64,000 nucleotides of DNA from Candidatus Dormiibacterota bacterium (lineage in GTDB: Bacteria; Chloroflexota; Dormibacteria; CF-121). Positions 7,348 to 15,412 of the stretch are shown piece after piece. The position numbers and the translations under genes are program-made. Every line of letters begins with the position of its first letter. The stretch's first letter is position 1. The notes under the pieces are model-generated. The model was not told the DNA's origin, did not search any database, and saw only the letters and a program-made list of their open reading frames with translations. The stretch spans positions 1-64,000 of the forward strand of contig DASZZN010000034.1 in NCBI GenBank assembly GCA_035544955.1, written 5' to 3'.

Positions 7348-8358
7348 GTGCAGGAACGGCTGCCCCGCATCGATGCATCGATCGTGGCCCTCGATTCGTC
7401 GCAGATCAAGTCGCTCGGCCTCCTCAATCACACGGAGATCGATTGGGGTCGGGTGCAGCGCTCGGTGTACCTGATTCACCAGAACTTCCACTACGAGTAC
7501 CCCGGGCCGATCGCGGACCTGAATCATCACCTCGTCGTCTTGCCGCCGAAGCGTCATGGCGACCAACGGCGGCTGCGCCACCAGCTAGACGTCTCGGTCT
7601 CTCCGATGACGGTTGCCAAGCGCCGGGATGTCTTCGGCAATGTGGTCCTCGACCTCCACGTCCCCTTCGTCGAAACCGCGATCGACTTCGAAGCTTGGAT
7701 CGTGGTCGAGCGCTTCGCCCTTGGGCCACTTCGCATGCCCGGGACGGCGCTGACCGATCGCCGCTATCTCGATCCATCGCCGCTGACACAACCCGACGAG
7801 GCGCTGCGCGCGGTCGCCACCAGCCTGCGCATGGCCGGTGAGGACGCACTGCCGCTGGCGCGCCGCATCAATCGCTGGGTCTACGAGACGATGAGCTACG
7901 CGGCGGGCGTCACCTCGGTGGAGACCACGGCGGCACAGGCGCTTGCCCTGAGCCAGGGCGTCTGCCAGGATTACGCGCACATCATGCTGGCGCTCTGCCG
8001 CCTCTGCGAGCTCCCGGCGCGCTACGTGTCCGGGCATTTGCTGGGTGAAGGCGGGACGCATGCCTGGGTTGATGTGCTGGTTCCGGCGGCACCCACCCTG
8101 CCCTCCCCCGGAGGGGGAGGGAAAAATGCCCCCGAAGCGGTCGCGGTGGCCTTCGATCCGACCCACGGGCGGGAGGTCGGCCTCAGTTATGTCACGGTTG
8201 CGGTTGGGAGAGATTATCGGGACGTGGCGCCAACGTCGGGCAGCTATAAGGCGTCGCACAAGGGCCAACTCTCCAGCCAGCGGCGTGTAGGTCTCACCGC
8301 AGTGCAATACGCGCGCGAGCGGCGAAGCGTTCCGCACGCGCACGTCGAAACCGCCTGA
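7348..8358 (+). CDS. Transglutaminase-like protein 3 with in-frame repeat insertion
   Basis: A 336-residue protein with the same bacterial transglutaminase N-terminal domain (HQNFHYEYPGP at 44-54, then RLRHQLDVSVSP) and a core with Cys206 (GVCQDYAH), His238 (GTHAWVDV) and Asp270 (AFDPTHG), so the triad is intact. Between His238 and Asp270 the chain carries AAPTLPSPGGGGKN, encoded by the dispersed repeat; paralogue 1 has only 15 residues between the same two catalytic residues against 31 here. GTG 7348 lies two bases after the previous stop with AGAGG upstream. This is the last gene of the operon starting at 4207. Confidence 0.87.
   Translation: MQERLPRIDASIVALDSSQIKSLGLLNHTEIDWGRVQRSVYLIHQNFHYEYPGPIADLNHHLVVLPPKRHGDQRRLRHQLDVSVSPMTVAKRRDVFGNVVLDLHVPFVETAIDFEAWIVVERFALGPLRMPGTALTDRRYLDPSPLTQPDEALRAVATSLRMAGEDALPLARRINRWVYETMSYAAGVTSVETTAAQALALSQGVCQDYAHIMLALCRLCELPARYVSGHLLGEGGTHAWVDVLVPAAPTLPSPGGGGKNAPEAVAVAFDPTHGREVGLSYVTVAVGRDYRDVAPTSGSYKASHKGQLSSQRRVGLTAVQYARERRSVPHAHVETA
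8091..8125 (+). repeat. Dispersed palindromic repeat inserted in frame inside a gene
   Basis: ACCCACCCTG is followed by CCCTCCCCCGG-AGGGGGAGGG and an A run. It is translated as APTLPSPGGGG within transglutaminase 3, in the loop between two catalytic residues. The palindrome centre is shortened compared with the copy at 4234. Confidence 0.92.
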
Positions 8359-8374
8359 GGCGACAACCCCGCTT

Positions 8375-9601
8375 TTAAGAACTCGTTTCAGAACGAGCGG
8401 CGACCAATCGCTGCGCGGCGGCCTGTGCGCCGTCGGTGCGCACGGCGCCGGCGATGAGTCGAGCACGGGCCGCCACGTCGGGCTGCAGGACGTGGCTGAG
8501 AGCCGCGGCCAGCGAGTCAGCGGTCGGTACGACGGGCGGGTGGGCGCTTCCGATTCCGAGCTGGGCGATTCGTTGTGCCCAATAGAACTGGTCGTAGTGC
8601 TGGGGGATGACGACCTGGGGTGCTCCGGCCCGCGCGGCCGCGGTCGTGGTGCCCGCGCCCCCGTGGTGCACGACGGCGGCGACCCGCTTGAAGAGCGCTT
8701 GCTGGTTGACCTCTCCGATGGACAGGCTATCGGGTTCTTTGTCCGGAAGTGCCAGGTCGGCCCACCCGCGGGACACGATCGCGCGGCGTCCGAGCGCCCG
8801 GGCCGCCCGGACCATGTTCTGGCTGAGGTCTTGCGGCGTGCGGATGCTGCCGAAGCCCAGATAGATGGGTGGTTCGCCCGCCTCGAGAAATGTCTCCAGC
8901 TCTGCCGACAGCGGACGCTGGTCCGGCAGGATCCAGGCGCCGGTCTGAATCACGTTCGGGTCCCCAGGCTCAGGCCAGGGCGCCAAGGTTGGGTCGGCGG
9001 CGATCCAGGGCGTACCGGTGAAGATGTAGTCCCGCACGTTAGCGACCGGGGGCAGGCCCGCGGATGCCCGATGCGCGTTGAGCGCCACGCCCCAGGAATC
9101 GTTCCAACGTTGTGCATCCTCAGCCCAGAGCTTGCTGTTGTCAGGCGTACCGTCCGGCGCTGAGTCTCCCCGCCATGCGGGCGGCGCGTGGTGCGACGAG
9201 GGCAAGGAGATCGGGCAATAACTCGCGTAGACGTAGGGGATTCCCCTCAGCTCGGCCGCCGAACGAAGGGCGATTTGCAATGCCCCACCTCCCACGAGGA
9301 TGTCGCACCCTTCGGCGGCCGCCGGTATGACCTCGAACTGGGTGGCGACCGTAGCGTCCGCAATCTGACGCATCTGTTCGGGCGAGGGTCTGGCGCGGAC
9401 AGCTGGTGGGCTGGATATCGCAAACGGTCGGACCTCGGGCCCGATGGGGACGAAGGGGATCCCGAGGGCCTCGATCCAGTCGCGGAAGTCGGGCGGCGCG
9501 CACAGGCGGACTTCCTGACCAAGCTCTCTCAGTTCCGACGCCAGTGCGACCAACGGCTGGACGTCGCCACGCGACCCGATTGTCGACAGCAGAACGCGCA
9601 T
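8375..9601 (-). CDS. UGT/GT1-like glycosyltransferase (MGT/GtfB type)
   Basis: A 408-residue soluble GT-B enzyme. The N-terminus RVLLSTIGSRGDVQPLVALA is the classic acceptor-domain start of sterol, macrolide and flavonoid UDP-sugar transferases. GFGSIRTP opens the C-terminal domain and VVHHGGAGTTTAAARAGAP is the nucleotide-sugar donor motif. The acceptor is probably a small hydrophobic molecule (lipid or polyketide-like), which is inference from the family. ATG 9601 gives the canonical N-terminus; an ATG at 9622 and one at 9706 are possible upstream starts without better ribosome-binding sites. The gene is divergent from the next one with only ~100 bases between them. Confidence 0.88.
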   Translation of the reverse strand: MRVLLSTIGSRGDVQPLVALASELRELGQEVRLCAPPDFRDWIEALGIPFVPIGPEVRPFAISSPPAVRARPSPEQMRQIADATVATQFEVIPAAAEGCDILVGGGALQIALRSAAELRGIPYVYASYCPISLPSSHHAPPAWRGDSAPDGTPDNSKLWAEDAQRWNDSWGVALNAHRASAGLPPVANVRDYIFTGTPWIAADPTLAPWPEPGDPNVIQTGAWILPDQRPLSAELETFLEAGEPPIYLGFGSIRTPQDLSQNMVRAARALGRRAIVSRGWADLALPDKEPDSLSIGEVNQQALFKRVAAVVHHGGAGTTTAAARAGAPQVVIPQHYDQFYWAQRIAQLGIGSAHPPVVPTADSLAAALSHVLQPDVAARARLIAGAVRTDGAQAAAQRLVAARSETSS

Positions 9602-9704
9602 CGAAACCGAATTGTGGGCCATCACCGGGGTCTTGCCGCAAGTCCCCGTCCCTGCTATATGTTGAAATGGAGGGAGATTTCCGGCTAGGCGACGTTGATC
9701 TGGC

Positions 9705-11342
9705 ATGGGCCTCCCGGCCTACGCTCCGGAATTCCAGGCGCCTGCCGAGCGCCTTCACTACTTTCATCCGTTCCGGATTGCCGTCGCGATCCTGGTCATC
9801 TTTGGGGCATATCTCGGCCTGATCATCTGGATAGGTGGAAACGCAGCCGGGGCCCAGGCGCGGCTCGCACTTCCGGTGGCACTGCTCGTGTTAGTCGTCG
9901 GACGGACCTTTCAGCCACGCACGCTCAGCGCCGACGCCACCGAAATTCGGTGGAAGAAGATGTTCCAGCCACCACAGAGAGTGCCACGCCACGACGTCGT
10001 CGCCATCCAATACCTGACGACGGCCCGCCCTGGTGCCCCTCGCTACTACTTCGTCAACCGAGACGGAAACGCCCTCCTGTGGGTGGACCGCTTCACGCCG
10101 GCACGAATGGGGTCGTTCGCCTCTTATCTCGGGATCCCGCTACGACCGGTGAGCGCTGCTCCGTCGAAGAATGGCAGCGCCGACGCCGCGATGAAGGCGA
10201 GCGCCATCGCCGGATCTCGTCGGGCGGGGATCGTCCTCATGGCCGGCTGCGCCGTCGCCGGCCTGGCGTTCACCCTTGGCTCAGTGTTCTTGGGAATTCA
10301 TGACCGGGCGGAGCTCGCCGCCTATGAGCGAGCCCCACTGTGTGAGCGGGCGTCGGCCGACCCGCTAACCTGCCGGTTCGACACGCCGGCGGTCGTGACG
10401 GGCTTTTCGGCCAGAGGGCATATCGACATCCGCCTTCCCACGGACGTACCGACGGTCAACCGTTCGCGAACCTGGATCAGGCTGGCGAATGGCGCTGCGC
10501 CGGACCGCGCGTTTGCGGTGGGAGACACGGTCCAGATCGAGGTCTTCGACGGCTACCTCATGGCCATCAACGGCGCGCACACGGACGACTTCGCCATCCT
10601 CGAGTCCAACGCGAGCTGGCTCACGGTCGCCTTGGCCGGGTTGTTCCTGCTCTTGCCGCTGATTGCGATGGTCTTGTGCTGGAAGGGGCCCGACTCCTGG
10701 TTTGTAAGCCGGGCCCCGACGGCCCCGGCGTCAAAATCGCTCCTCGACGATCCGCCGGCAGTGCCTGACCTACCGGGGCCGAAGGAGAAGGCCGGCGCGA
10801 TCGAGCGGTTCGTGGTGCGCGATCCCGGCGATGGCACCGACGACGGGTGGCCAACCTTGATCGACGTGCCGGACTTCGACTATAGGCGCTACGCCGAGAG
10901 CGTCATGGCCGCCGGGATCCCCAGTGCCGGCGAGCGGCTCCTGGCTGAAGCCTCCATCCATTACGTCGGCGTTCTGGGCACCTCGTCGATTCTCCTGCTG
11001 ACCGACCGCCGTCTGGTGGTGCTCGGGCGAACCCGGCTAGAGATCCCGCGGGCGCGCATTTCGCTGCTTGCGTACTGGGGGGCATTGCGCGACGCGATCG
11101 CCGTCAACTATCAGACGATGAGCGGACCGCGCGGCGTTCTTCTCAGCGGGCCGCAGAGGGTGATGGTCGGAGGACCGAAGACCGACATGCATCGACTCTT
11201 TATGACGATGCAGACCGCGTTCGCCCACCCTGATCAAATCCGCGAGCCGGTCGTGATCGTCCGGCGCAGCGGGGCATGGGGCCGCTTGATGACGAGGCGC
11301 CGCCGCCTGACCCATCAACTCTGGCTAGCCTGGGTCGGTTAA
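9705..11342 (+). CDS. Unknown membrane protein with PH-like segments
   Basis: A 545-residue protein that I do not recognise by name. Hydrophobic helices lie near residues 24-45 and 52-66, 180-205 and 303-325. The segment after the first pair (ADATEIRWKKMF then VVAIQYL) and the C-terminal part (SILLLTDRRLVVLG then IPRARISLLAYW) both look like bacterial PH-like folds, in which a TDRRLVVL strand is common. The external loop after TM3 has a Cys pair (CERASADPLTC). It may be a membrane-bound sensor or scaffold; this is inference only. The ATG start has no clear ribosome-binding site. Confidence 0.6.
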   Translation: MGLPAYAPEFQAPAERLHYFHPFRIAVAILVIFGAYLGLIIWIGGNAAGAQARLALPVALLVLVVGRTFQPRTLSADATEIRWKKMFQPPQRVPRHDVVAIQYLTTARPGAPRYYFVNRDGNALLWVDRFTPARMGSFASYLGIPLRPVSAAPSKNGSADAAMKASAIAGSRRAGIVLMAGCAVAGLAFTLGSVFLGIHDRAELAAYERAPLCERASADPLTCRFDTPAVVTGFSARGHIDIRLPTDVPTVNRSRTWIRLANGAAPDRAFAVGDTVQIEVFDGYLMAINGAHTDDFAILESNASWLTVALAGLFLLLPLIAMVLCWKGPDSWFVSRAPTAPASKSLLDDPPAVPDLPGPKEKAGAIERFVVRDPGDGTDDGWPTLIDVPDFDYRRYAESVMAAGIPSAGERLLAEASIHYVGVLGTSSILLLTDRRLVVLGRTRLEIPRARISLLAYWGALRDAIAVNYQTMSGPRGVLLSGPQRVMVGGPKTDMHRLFMTMQTAFAHPDQIREPVVIVRRSGAWGRLMTRRRRLTHQLWLAWVG

Positions 11343-11346
11343 GGCC

Positions 11347-11595
11347 TTAGGCTGTCCTCTCGACCGCGACTGGCGTCTGCAGTCCCGACTCACTCGGCTC
11401 GAGAAGGCGTCGGATCACCGTGTTGAGTTCCTCGCACTTCTCGAGGATCAGATCGCAGGCTCGCGCGCGCTGCTCCGGCGATAAATCTTCGGATCTCAGC
11501 AACTGTGCGTAGCCGTTGATGACCGCGAGCGGTGTGCGCAGGTCATGACCCAGGCCCCTCAGCTCAGGGTTGCCAATCGCCAGGGCGTCCTCCAC
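11347..11595 (-). CDS. Stand-alone HisKA (histidine kinase dimerisation) domain protein
   Basis: An 82-residue protein that is essentially one H-box domain: GLGHDLRTPLAVINGYAQLL has phospho-acceptor His17 and the LRTPL core, and the second helix follows (ARACDLILEKCEELNTVIRRLLEP). No sensor, linker or ATPase domain is present in frame on either side. It may act as a dimerising phosphotransfer module, be an inhibitor of a full kinase, or be the remnant of a degraded kinase gene. The ATG at 11595 is followed by an acidic, natural-looking N-terminus. It converges on the preceding gene with a 4-base gap. Confidence 0.65.
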   Translation of the reverse strand: MEDALAIGNPELRGLGHDLRTPLAVINGYAQLLRSEDLSPEQRARACDLILEKCEELNTVIRRLLEPSESGLQTPVAVERTA

Positions 11596-11689
11596 GGCAT
11601 AAGCTTGGCCCCCCGGCGGAGATTGTCAAGGGAGCCTCGTCGACCACAAGTAGCCTTACAATCGCCCTGCCCCTAAAGCTGACAGCGTC

Positions 11690-12595
11690 CTAGCGCAAGC
11701 CGGCGGTGGCGGCCTCGAGGTCAGCTACGGCGGGAATCAGCTTTTCGCCAATGAGCTCGAGCCGCTTGGTCTCGTAGATCTTCGGCACATGCCCGATGAC
11801 GGTCTGGATGCCCATGCCGGCCAGCCACTTCAGGCCCCCGATTACCTTGCCGAGGTTTTCGCCGTTGTCGCCCAGGTCGAACTGGAAGAGGGAGGTCTTC
11901 TCGATGTCGTCGTAGTTGCGGCCGACGGCCTTGCAGTGCTCGCGCAGGATGTCGAGCTTGCGCGGGATTTCGGGAGTCGGAAAGAGGTTGCAGGCGTCGG
12001 CGTACTGCGCCACCAGGCGCAGCGTTTTCTTTTCCCCGCCGCCGCCGATGAGGATGGGTGGGTGAGGGCGGGTGAGGGACTGGGGAGAGTTCAGTAGCCG
12101 TTCCGGCTGGTAATGCGCCCCACGGAGGGGTTTTTCGCTTCCGCGCTTGCCTTCCCACATGGCGAGGCAAATCTGGAGTGTCTCTTCGAGCCGCTCGAAG
12201 CGCTCCTTTATCGGCGGAAAGGGGATGCCGAGGCCGTTGCTCTCGGCCTCATTCCAGGCGGCGCCAATGCCCAGCCAGGCGCGTCCGCCGGAGAGGACGT
12301 CGAGCGTGGTGACGGTTTTCGCCAGGATACCGGGGTAGCGATAGATGGCGCCCGTCACCATGGTGCCGAGCTTCACGCGCGAGGTTACACCAGCCATGTA
12401 GCTGAGCGCGCTGTAGCCTTCGAGCATCTCGTGGTGTTCGGGGCCGTTCATCCGGATCTGCCAGAAGTGGTCCATCACCCAGATGGAGTCGAAGCCGGCC
12501 TGGTCCGCGGTGCGGGCAATCTGGCCGAGCGTGCTCCCGAGTTTGGCCGGTCCGACGGGCCAGGTGAAGTCAGCGATATCGAGTCCGATCTTCAT
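11690..12595 (-). CDS. LLM-class F420/FMN-dependent oxidoreductase
   Basis: A 301-residue TIM-barrel flavin or F420 enzyme of the luciferase-like monooxygenase superfamily. Seen are MKIGLDIADFTWPVG, the DQAGFDSIWVMDHFW strand, SRVKLGTMVTGAIYRYPGILAKTVTTLDVLSGGRAWLG-type barrel core pieces (here near residues 70-115), and HPPILIGGGGEKKTLRLVA. The latter is the phosphate/cofactor-binding region of the F420 branch. The substrate is unknown. ATG 12595 is chosen over TTG 12607 because GAGGG lies six bases before it. It is divergent from the amidotransferase gene with a 32-base gap. Confidence 0.85.
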   Translation of the reverse strand: MKIGLDIADFTWPVGPAKLGSTLGQIARTADQAGFDSIWVMDHFWQIRMNGPEHHEMLEGYSALSYMAGVTSRVKLGTMVTGAIYRYPGILAKTVTTLDVLSGGRAWLGIGAAWNEAESNGLGIPFPPIKERFERLEETLQICLAMWEGKRGSEKPLRGAHYQPERLLNSPQSLTRPHPPILIGGGGEKKTLRLVAQYADACNLFPTPEIPRKLDILREHCKAVGRNYDDIEKTSLFQFDLGDNGENLGKVIGGLKWLAGMGIQTVIGHVPKIYETKRLELIGEKLIPAVADLEAATAGLR

Positions 12596-12627
12596 AGTCG
12601 CCCTCAAGGAGAATATCAGCGAACCCG

Positions 12628-13332
12628 ATGAAGCCGGTATTTGGAATTCGGAATGACCGCGATGACACCCTGGGGATCACGGCCGCGGTGCTCGCCGAGG
12701 CGGGCGTCCCACTCATCCGCCTTGACGCCTTCGAGGCCGAGGTCAGGTGGCCGGACCTCGAAGAAATCGGCGGCCTCATCGTGTTCGGCGGCGAGATGAA
12801 TGTCGACGAGATCGACCGTCATCCCTACTTGCTCACCCAACGAGCGCTGATGCGGCGGGCGGCGGACGCCGGGTTGCCGGTGCTGGGGATCTGCCTGGGC
12901 GCGCAGATGCTGGCACGGGCGTTCGACGCACCCGTCTACCGGGCGGCGGTGCACGAACTGGGCTTCAAACCCGTGCGGGTCACTGACCTGGGACAGCGCG
13001 ACGCCTTGCTGGGCGCGTTCCAGAGCGGCGATCGGGTCTTCCAGTGGCACGAAGATACGTTCGACTTGCCCGCCGGCGCCGACCTCCTGGTGGCCGGCGA
13101 TGACGTGCCGATCCAGGCCTTCCGCCTGGGCGGCAACGCCTGGGGCATGCAGTTTCATTTCGAGGTCGACGCCGATGGGGTGGAGGCGTGGTTGCGGGTC
13201 GCCGAGCCTACCCTGGGCAGGGTCTGGAAGCGGACGGCGGACGAGGTGCGCGACGAGCTGCGAATCTATCTAGGCGCGCAGCAGCAACGGTCACGAGTGC
13301 TGCTGGCCGCGTTCGCTGAGCTGATCAAGTAG
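12628..13332 (+). CDS. Class I glutamine amidotransferase (GMP synthase-like domain)
   Basis: A 234-residue stand-alone triad amidotransferase. Cys90 in GICLGAQMLAR is the nucleophile elbow, and His178/Glu180 in QFHFEV complete the triad; the IGGLIVFGGEMNVDE segment forms the oxyanion-side loop. These proteins hydrolyse glutamine to supply ammonia, or cleave gamma-glutamyl compounds. No synthetase partner is adjacent, although an amidohydrolase and, further on, a glutamine synthetase homologue occur in the window. A possible promoter (TTCATA, 17 bases, TATCAG) overlaps the divergent LLM start. I consider that weak. Confidence 0.88.
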   Translation: MKPVFGIRNDRDDTLGITAAVLAEAGVPLIRLDAFEAEVRWPDLEEIGGLIVFGGEMNVDEIDRHPYLLTQRALMRRAADAGLPVLGICLGAQMLARAFDAPVYRAAVHELGFKPVRVTDLGQRDALLGAFQSGDRVFQWHEDTFDLPAGADLLVAGDDVPIQAFRLGGNAWGMQFHFEVDADGVEAWLRVAEPTLGRVWKRTADEVRDELRIYLGAQQQRSRVLLAAFAELIK

Positions 13333-13335
13333 GCG

Positions 13336-13653
13336 TCAGGCCGCTTGGGCGATGGTGGCGTACAGCGTGGCACGCAGTGCGACGCGGCGGTGCACCTCGA
13401 CGACGAGCGCCGCCGGTGTCATCTCCGCCGGAACCCTCAGCACCTGGGCGTTCTGCGCCGGGTAGGCAAACACCGCCAACTCGCAGAGAGCGATGACATC
13501 CGGGTCCGGCATCAGGGAGTCGAGCGCCTCGACGAAGCTAATGGCCTGCGAGACCTCGTACCCGCCGGCTGCCAGCGCATCGCGATAGGGCTCCCCACTC
13601 TCGCGATCGTCCGCGATGAGGAGGATGCGCGCCACACCGTTGAGGGGATTCAT
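13336..13653 (-). CDS. Degenerate receiver-like (pseudo-REC) domain protein
   Basis: A 105-residue protein whose N-terminus RILLIADDRESGEPYRDAL copies the first strand, acidic pair and helix of a response-regulator receiver. GGYEVSQAISFVEALDSL continues the fold. The phospho-acceptor Asp expected at the end of strand 3 is missing (DVIALCELAVF), and the Thr/Lys switch residues are not evident. It is therefore likely phosphorylation-independent. No output domain follows. The amidohydrolase gene lies upstream on the same strand. Confidence 0.55.
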   Translation of the reverse strand: MNPLNGVARILLIADDRESGEPYRDALAAGGYEVSQAISFVEALDSLMPDPDVIALCELAVFAYPAQNAQVLRVPAEMTPAALVVEVHRRVALRATLYATIAQAA

Positions 13654-13664
13654 GTCATGACATG
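13651..13664. promoter_or_regulatory. Perfect 14-bp palindrome over a start codon
   Basis: CATGTCATGACATG is its own reverse complement and includes the ATG of the pseudo-receiver gene. It could be an operator for a dimeric regulator. There is no second copy nearby to support that. Confidence 0.35.
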
Positions 13665-13702
13665 ATGCGTTTCAATCCGATCCGCCGGTTAGGCCGTTTG
13701 GC

Positions 13703-14875
13703 CTACTGCCGGGGTCCGTTTGGCAGCGGGTAAAGGCGGCGGGCGTTGCCGGCCAATACCTGCCGGCCGGCGTCGACCGCGGCAGAGCGCGACATGACCC
13801 GCCGCTCGACGAGTTCACCGAGCGCGTCGGCGAGTGCCTCGCGATGCAGCGTCGCCGCAACGAGATAGACCTCGGGATATCGGGTCGCGTCACTGGCATA
13901 GAGCAGCTTGCTGGTGGGGCAGAGGCCGAGCGCTTCGCGCATCGCCCGCGCGCCGTCGAGGGCGGCGAAGGGGATGGTCAGCGACAGGTCCATGTACACG
14001 CCGGGGAAGACCGAGCAGAGGTAGGCGGCCTCGCGGTGATAGGGGTAGCAGTGGAGGAGAGCGATTCGCAGGCCGCGGTAACTGGGATCGATGAAGAGCG
14101 GCCGGAGACCGAGCGGCGAGGCTTCGGCCAGGTCCTCGTCCGGATCGCCGAAGCCGCAATGGACCTGCAAGGGCACGTCGAGTTCCTGACACTCCTTGGC
14201 CGCTTCGAAGACGAGCGCATGGCAGATGGCGTTGCCGGTGATGCGCAGCGGTTCGTCGCGTTCGGTGCGTGAACGCAGGCTGCTGAAGGCAACGCCGAGC
14301 GCGTCCGTATCGACCGGCTCGAGCTTGAGGCTGGCGCGGTAGGCGCAGATGGTCTTGACGCCGACGGCGCCGCGCGCGACGTCGGCTCGCAGCGCTGCGC
14401 GGATGTTCGCGAACCATTCCCGAGGTTCGCTCGCGGTTTTGACAAGATTTTCGGCGAGCGTCTCCAGGCGAATGATCTCGAGCTGTGGGATGCCGGTGGC
14501 CTGTTGCTGCTCGTCGACCGTGAAGGCATCACTGGAGGCGAAACCATGGTCGACTAGCATCACCTCGGTCGCCGTCCGGCCGAGCAACTGCCTGGCGTAC
14601 CTGGCCGGGTCGGCCGCGTTGCGATGGTCCAGGATGGCGCCTTCGCTCGGATCGCAGTGAAGCTCAACCGCGATGCGATGCAGCGCGCCCTGGTAGGCCG
14701 CGGTGTAGATCACATGCTGATCGGCGATCGCCGGATCGATCGCTTCGGTAAAGGCCGAGCGTAGCTCAGGCCCGGTCAGCTGGAAGGGCCATCGTCGGAG
14801 GGGGTGACAGTGATGGTCGACGGCCTGGACGTCCTCCCACAACTCGAGCAGCGGACGGACGTCGCGTACGGCCAT
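13703..14875 (-). CDS. Amidohydrolase-superfamily protein (FluG N-terminal/COG2159-like)
   Basis: A 390-residue TIM-barrel metal hydrolase. Metal ligands are visible: DHHCHPLRR at residues 20-28 (the HxH on strand 1), VPLQVHCGFGD (strand 5 His), IALLHCYPYHREAAY (strand 6 His) and LYASDATRYPE (strand 8 Asp). Length and motif order match the amidohydrolase half of FluG-type proteins, in which it is fused to a glutamine synthetase domain. Here a separate glutamine synthetase homologue lies 13 kb away at 27853. The reaction is not predictable; decarboxylation or amide hydrolysis are both known in the family. Confidence 0.82.
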   Translation of the reverse strand: MAVRDVRPLLELWEDVQAVDHHCHPLRRWPFQLTGPELRSAFTEAIDPAIADQHVIYTAAYQGALHRIAVELHCDPSEGAILDHRNAADPARYARQLLGRTATEVMLVDHGFASSDAFTVDEQQQATGIPQLEIIRLETLAENLVKTASEPREWFANIRAALRADVARGAVGVKTICAYRASLKLEPVDTDALGVAFSSLRSRTERDEPLRITGNAICHALVFEAAKECQELDVPLQVHCGFGDPDEDLAEASPLGLRPLFIDPSYRGLRIALLHCYPYHREAAYLCSVFPGVYMDLSLTIPFAALDGARAMREALGLCPTSKLLYASDATRYPEVYLVAATLHREALADALGELVERRVMSRSAAVDAGRQVLAGNARRLYPLPNGPRQ

Positions 14876-14902
14876 GGCGGTGGTACAAGTTAATCACCGG
14901 AG

Positions 14903-15412
14903 ATGGGTAGAGCAACGGCTGCCGCCGGCAGCGCCGTGTTCTTCGTGCTGGCACCTGGAGTCGTCGCCGGCCTCGTCCCCTGGTGGCTCACCGGCTGGCG
15001 TGTCGAGGACCCATTGCCCTACTGGGCGCCACTGCGATTGGTGGGTGCGCTGCTTCTTGTCACGGGCCTCGGCGTGCTGATTCACGCATTGGTGCAATTC
15101 GTGGTGGAAGGCGTCGGCACGCCCGCGCCGGTCTCGCCAACGGAGCGGCTGGTGGTTGGGGGACTCTACCGGTTTGTGCGCAATCCGATGTACCTGGCAG
15201 TCTTCGCCACGATCGCCGGCCAGGCGCTCCTTCTGGGGCAGCTTGTGTTGCTGCTGTACGGATGTGCCGTCGCGGCGGCATTTGTGGCGTTTGCTCGTGG
15301 CTACCAGGAGCCCGCGCTGCACCGCCGGCATGGCGCGAAGTACGACAGCTACCGGCGCGCCGTGCCAGGCTGGTGGCCCCGCTACCCGAGGGGCGACGCT
15401 CGGCGCCGTTAG
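14903..15412 (+). CDS. Isoprenylcysteine/phospholipid methyltransferase-like membrane protein
   Basis: A 169-residue protein with four or five hydrophobic helices. The C-terminal half has the ICMT/PEMT SAM-binding pattern: GGLYRFVRNPMYLAVF near residues 88-103, then QEPALHRRHGAKYDSYRRAVP and WWPR at the end. It probably methylates a small lipid-like or isoprenoid acceptor in the membrane. The ATG has CCGGAG immediately upstream. Its stop overlaps the stop of the convergent transporter gene. Confidence 0.78.
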   Translation: MGRATAAAGSAVFFVLAPGVVAGLVPWWLTGWRVEDPLPYWAPLRLVGALLLVTGLGVLIHALVQFVVEGVGTPAPVSPTERLVVGGLYRFVRNPMYLAVFATIAGQALLLGQLVLLLYGCAVAAAFVAFARGYQEPALHRRHGAKYDSYRRAVPGWWPRYPRGDARRR

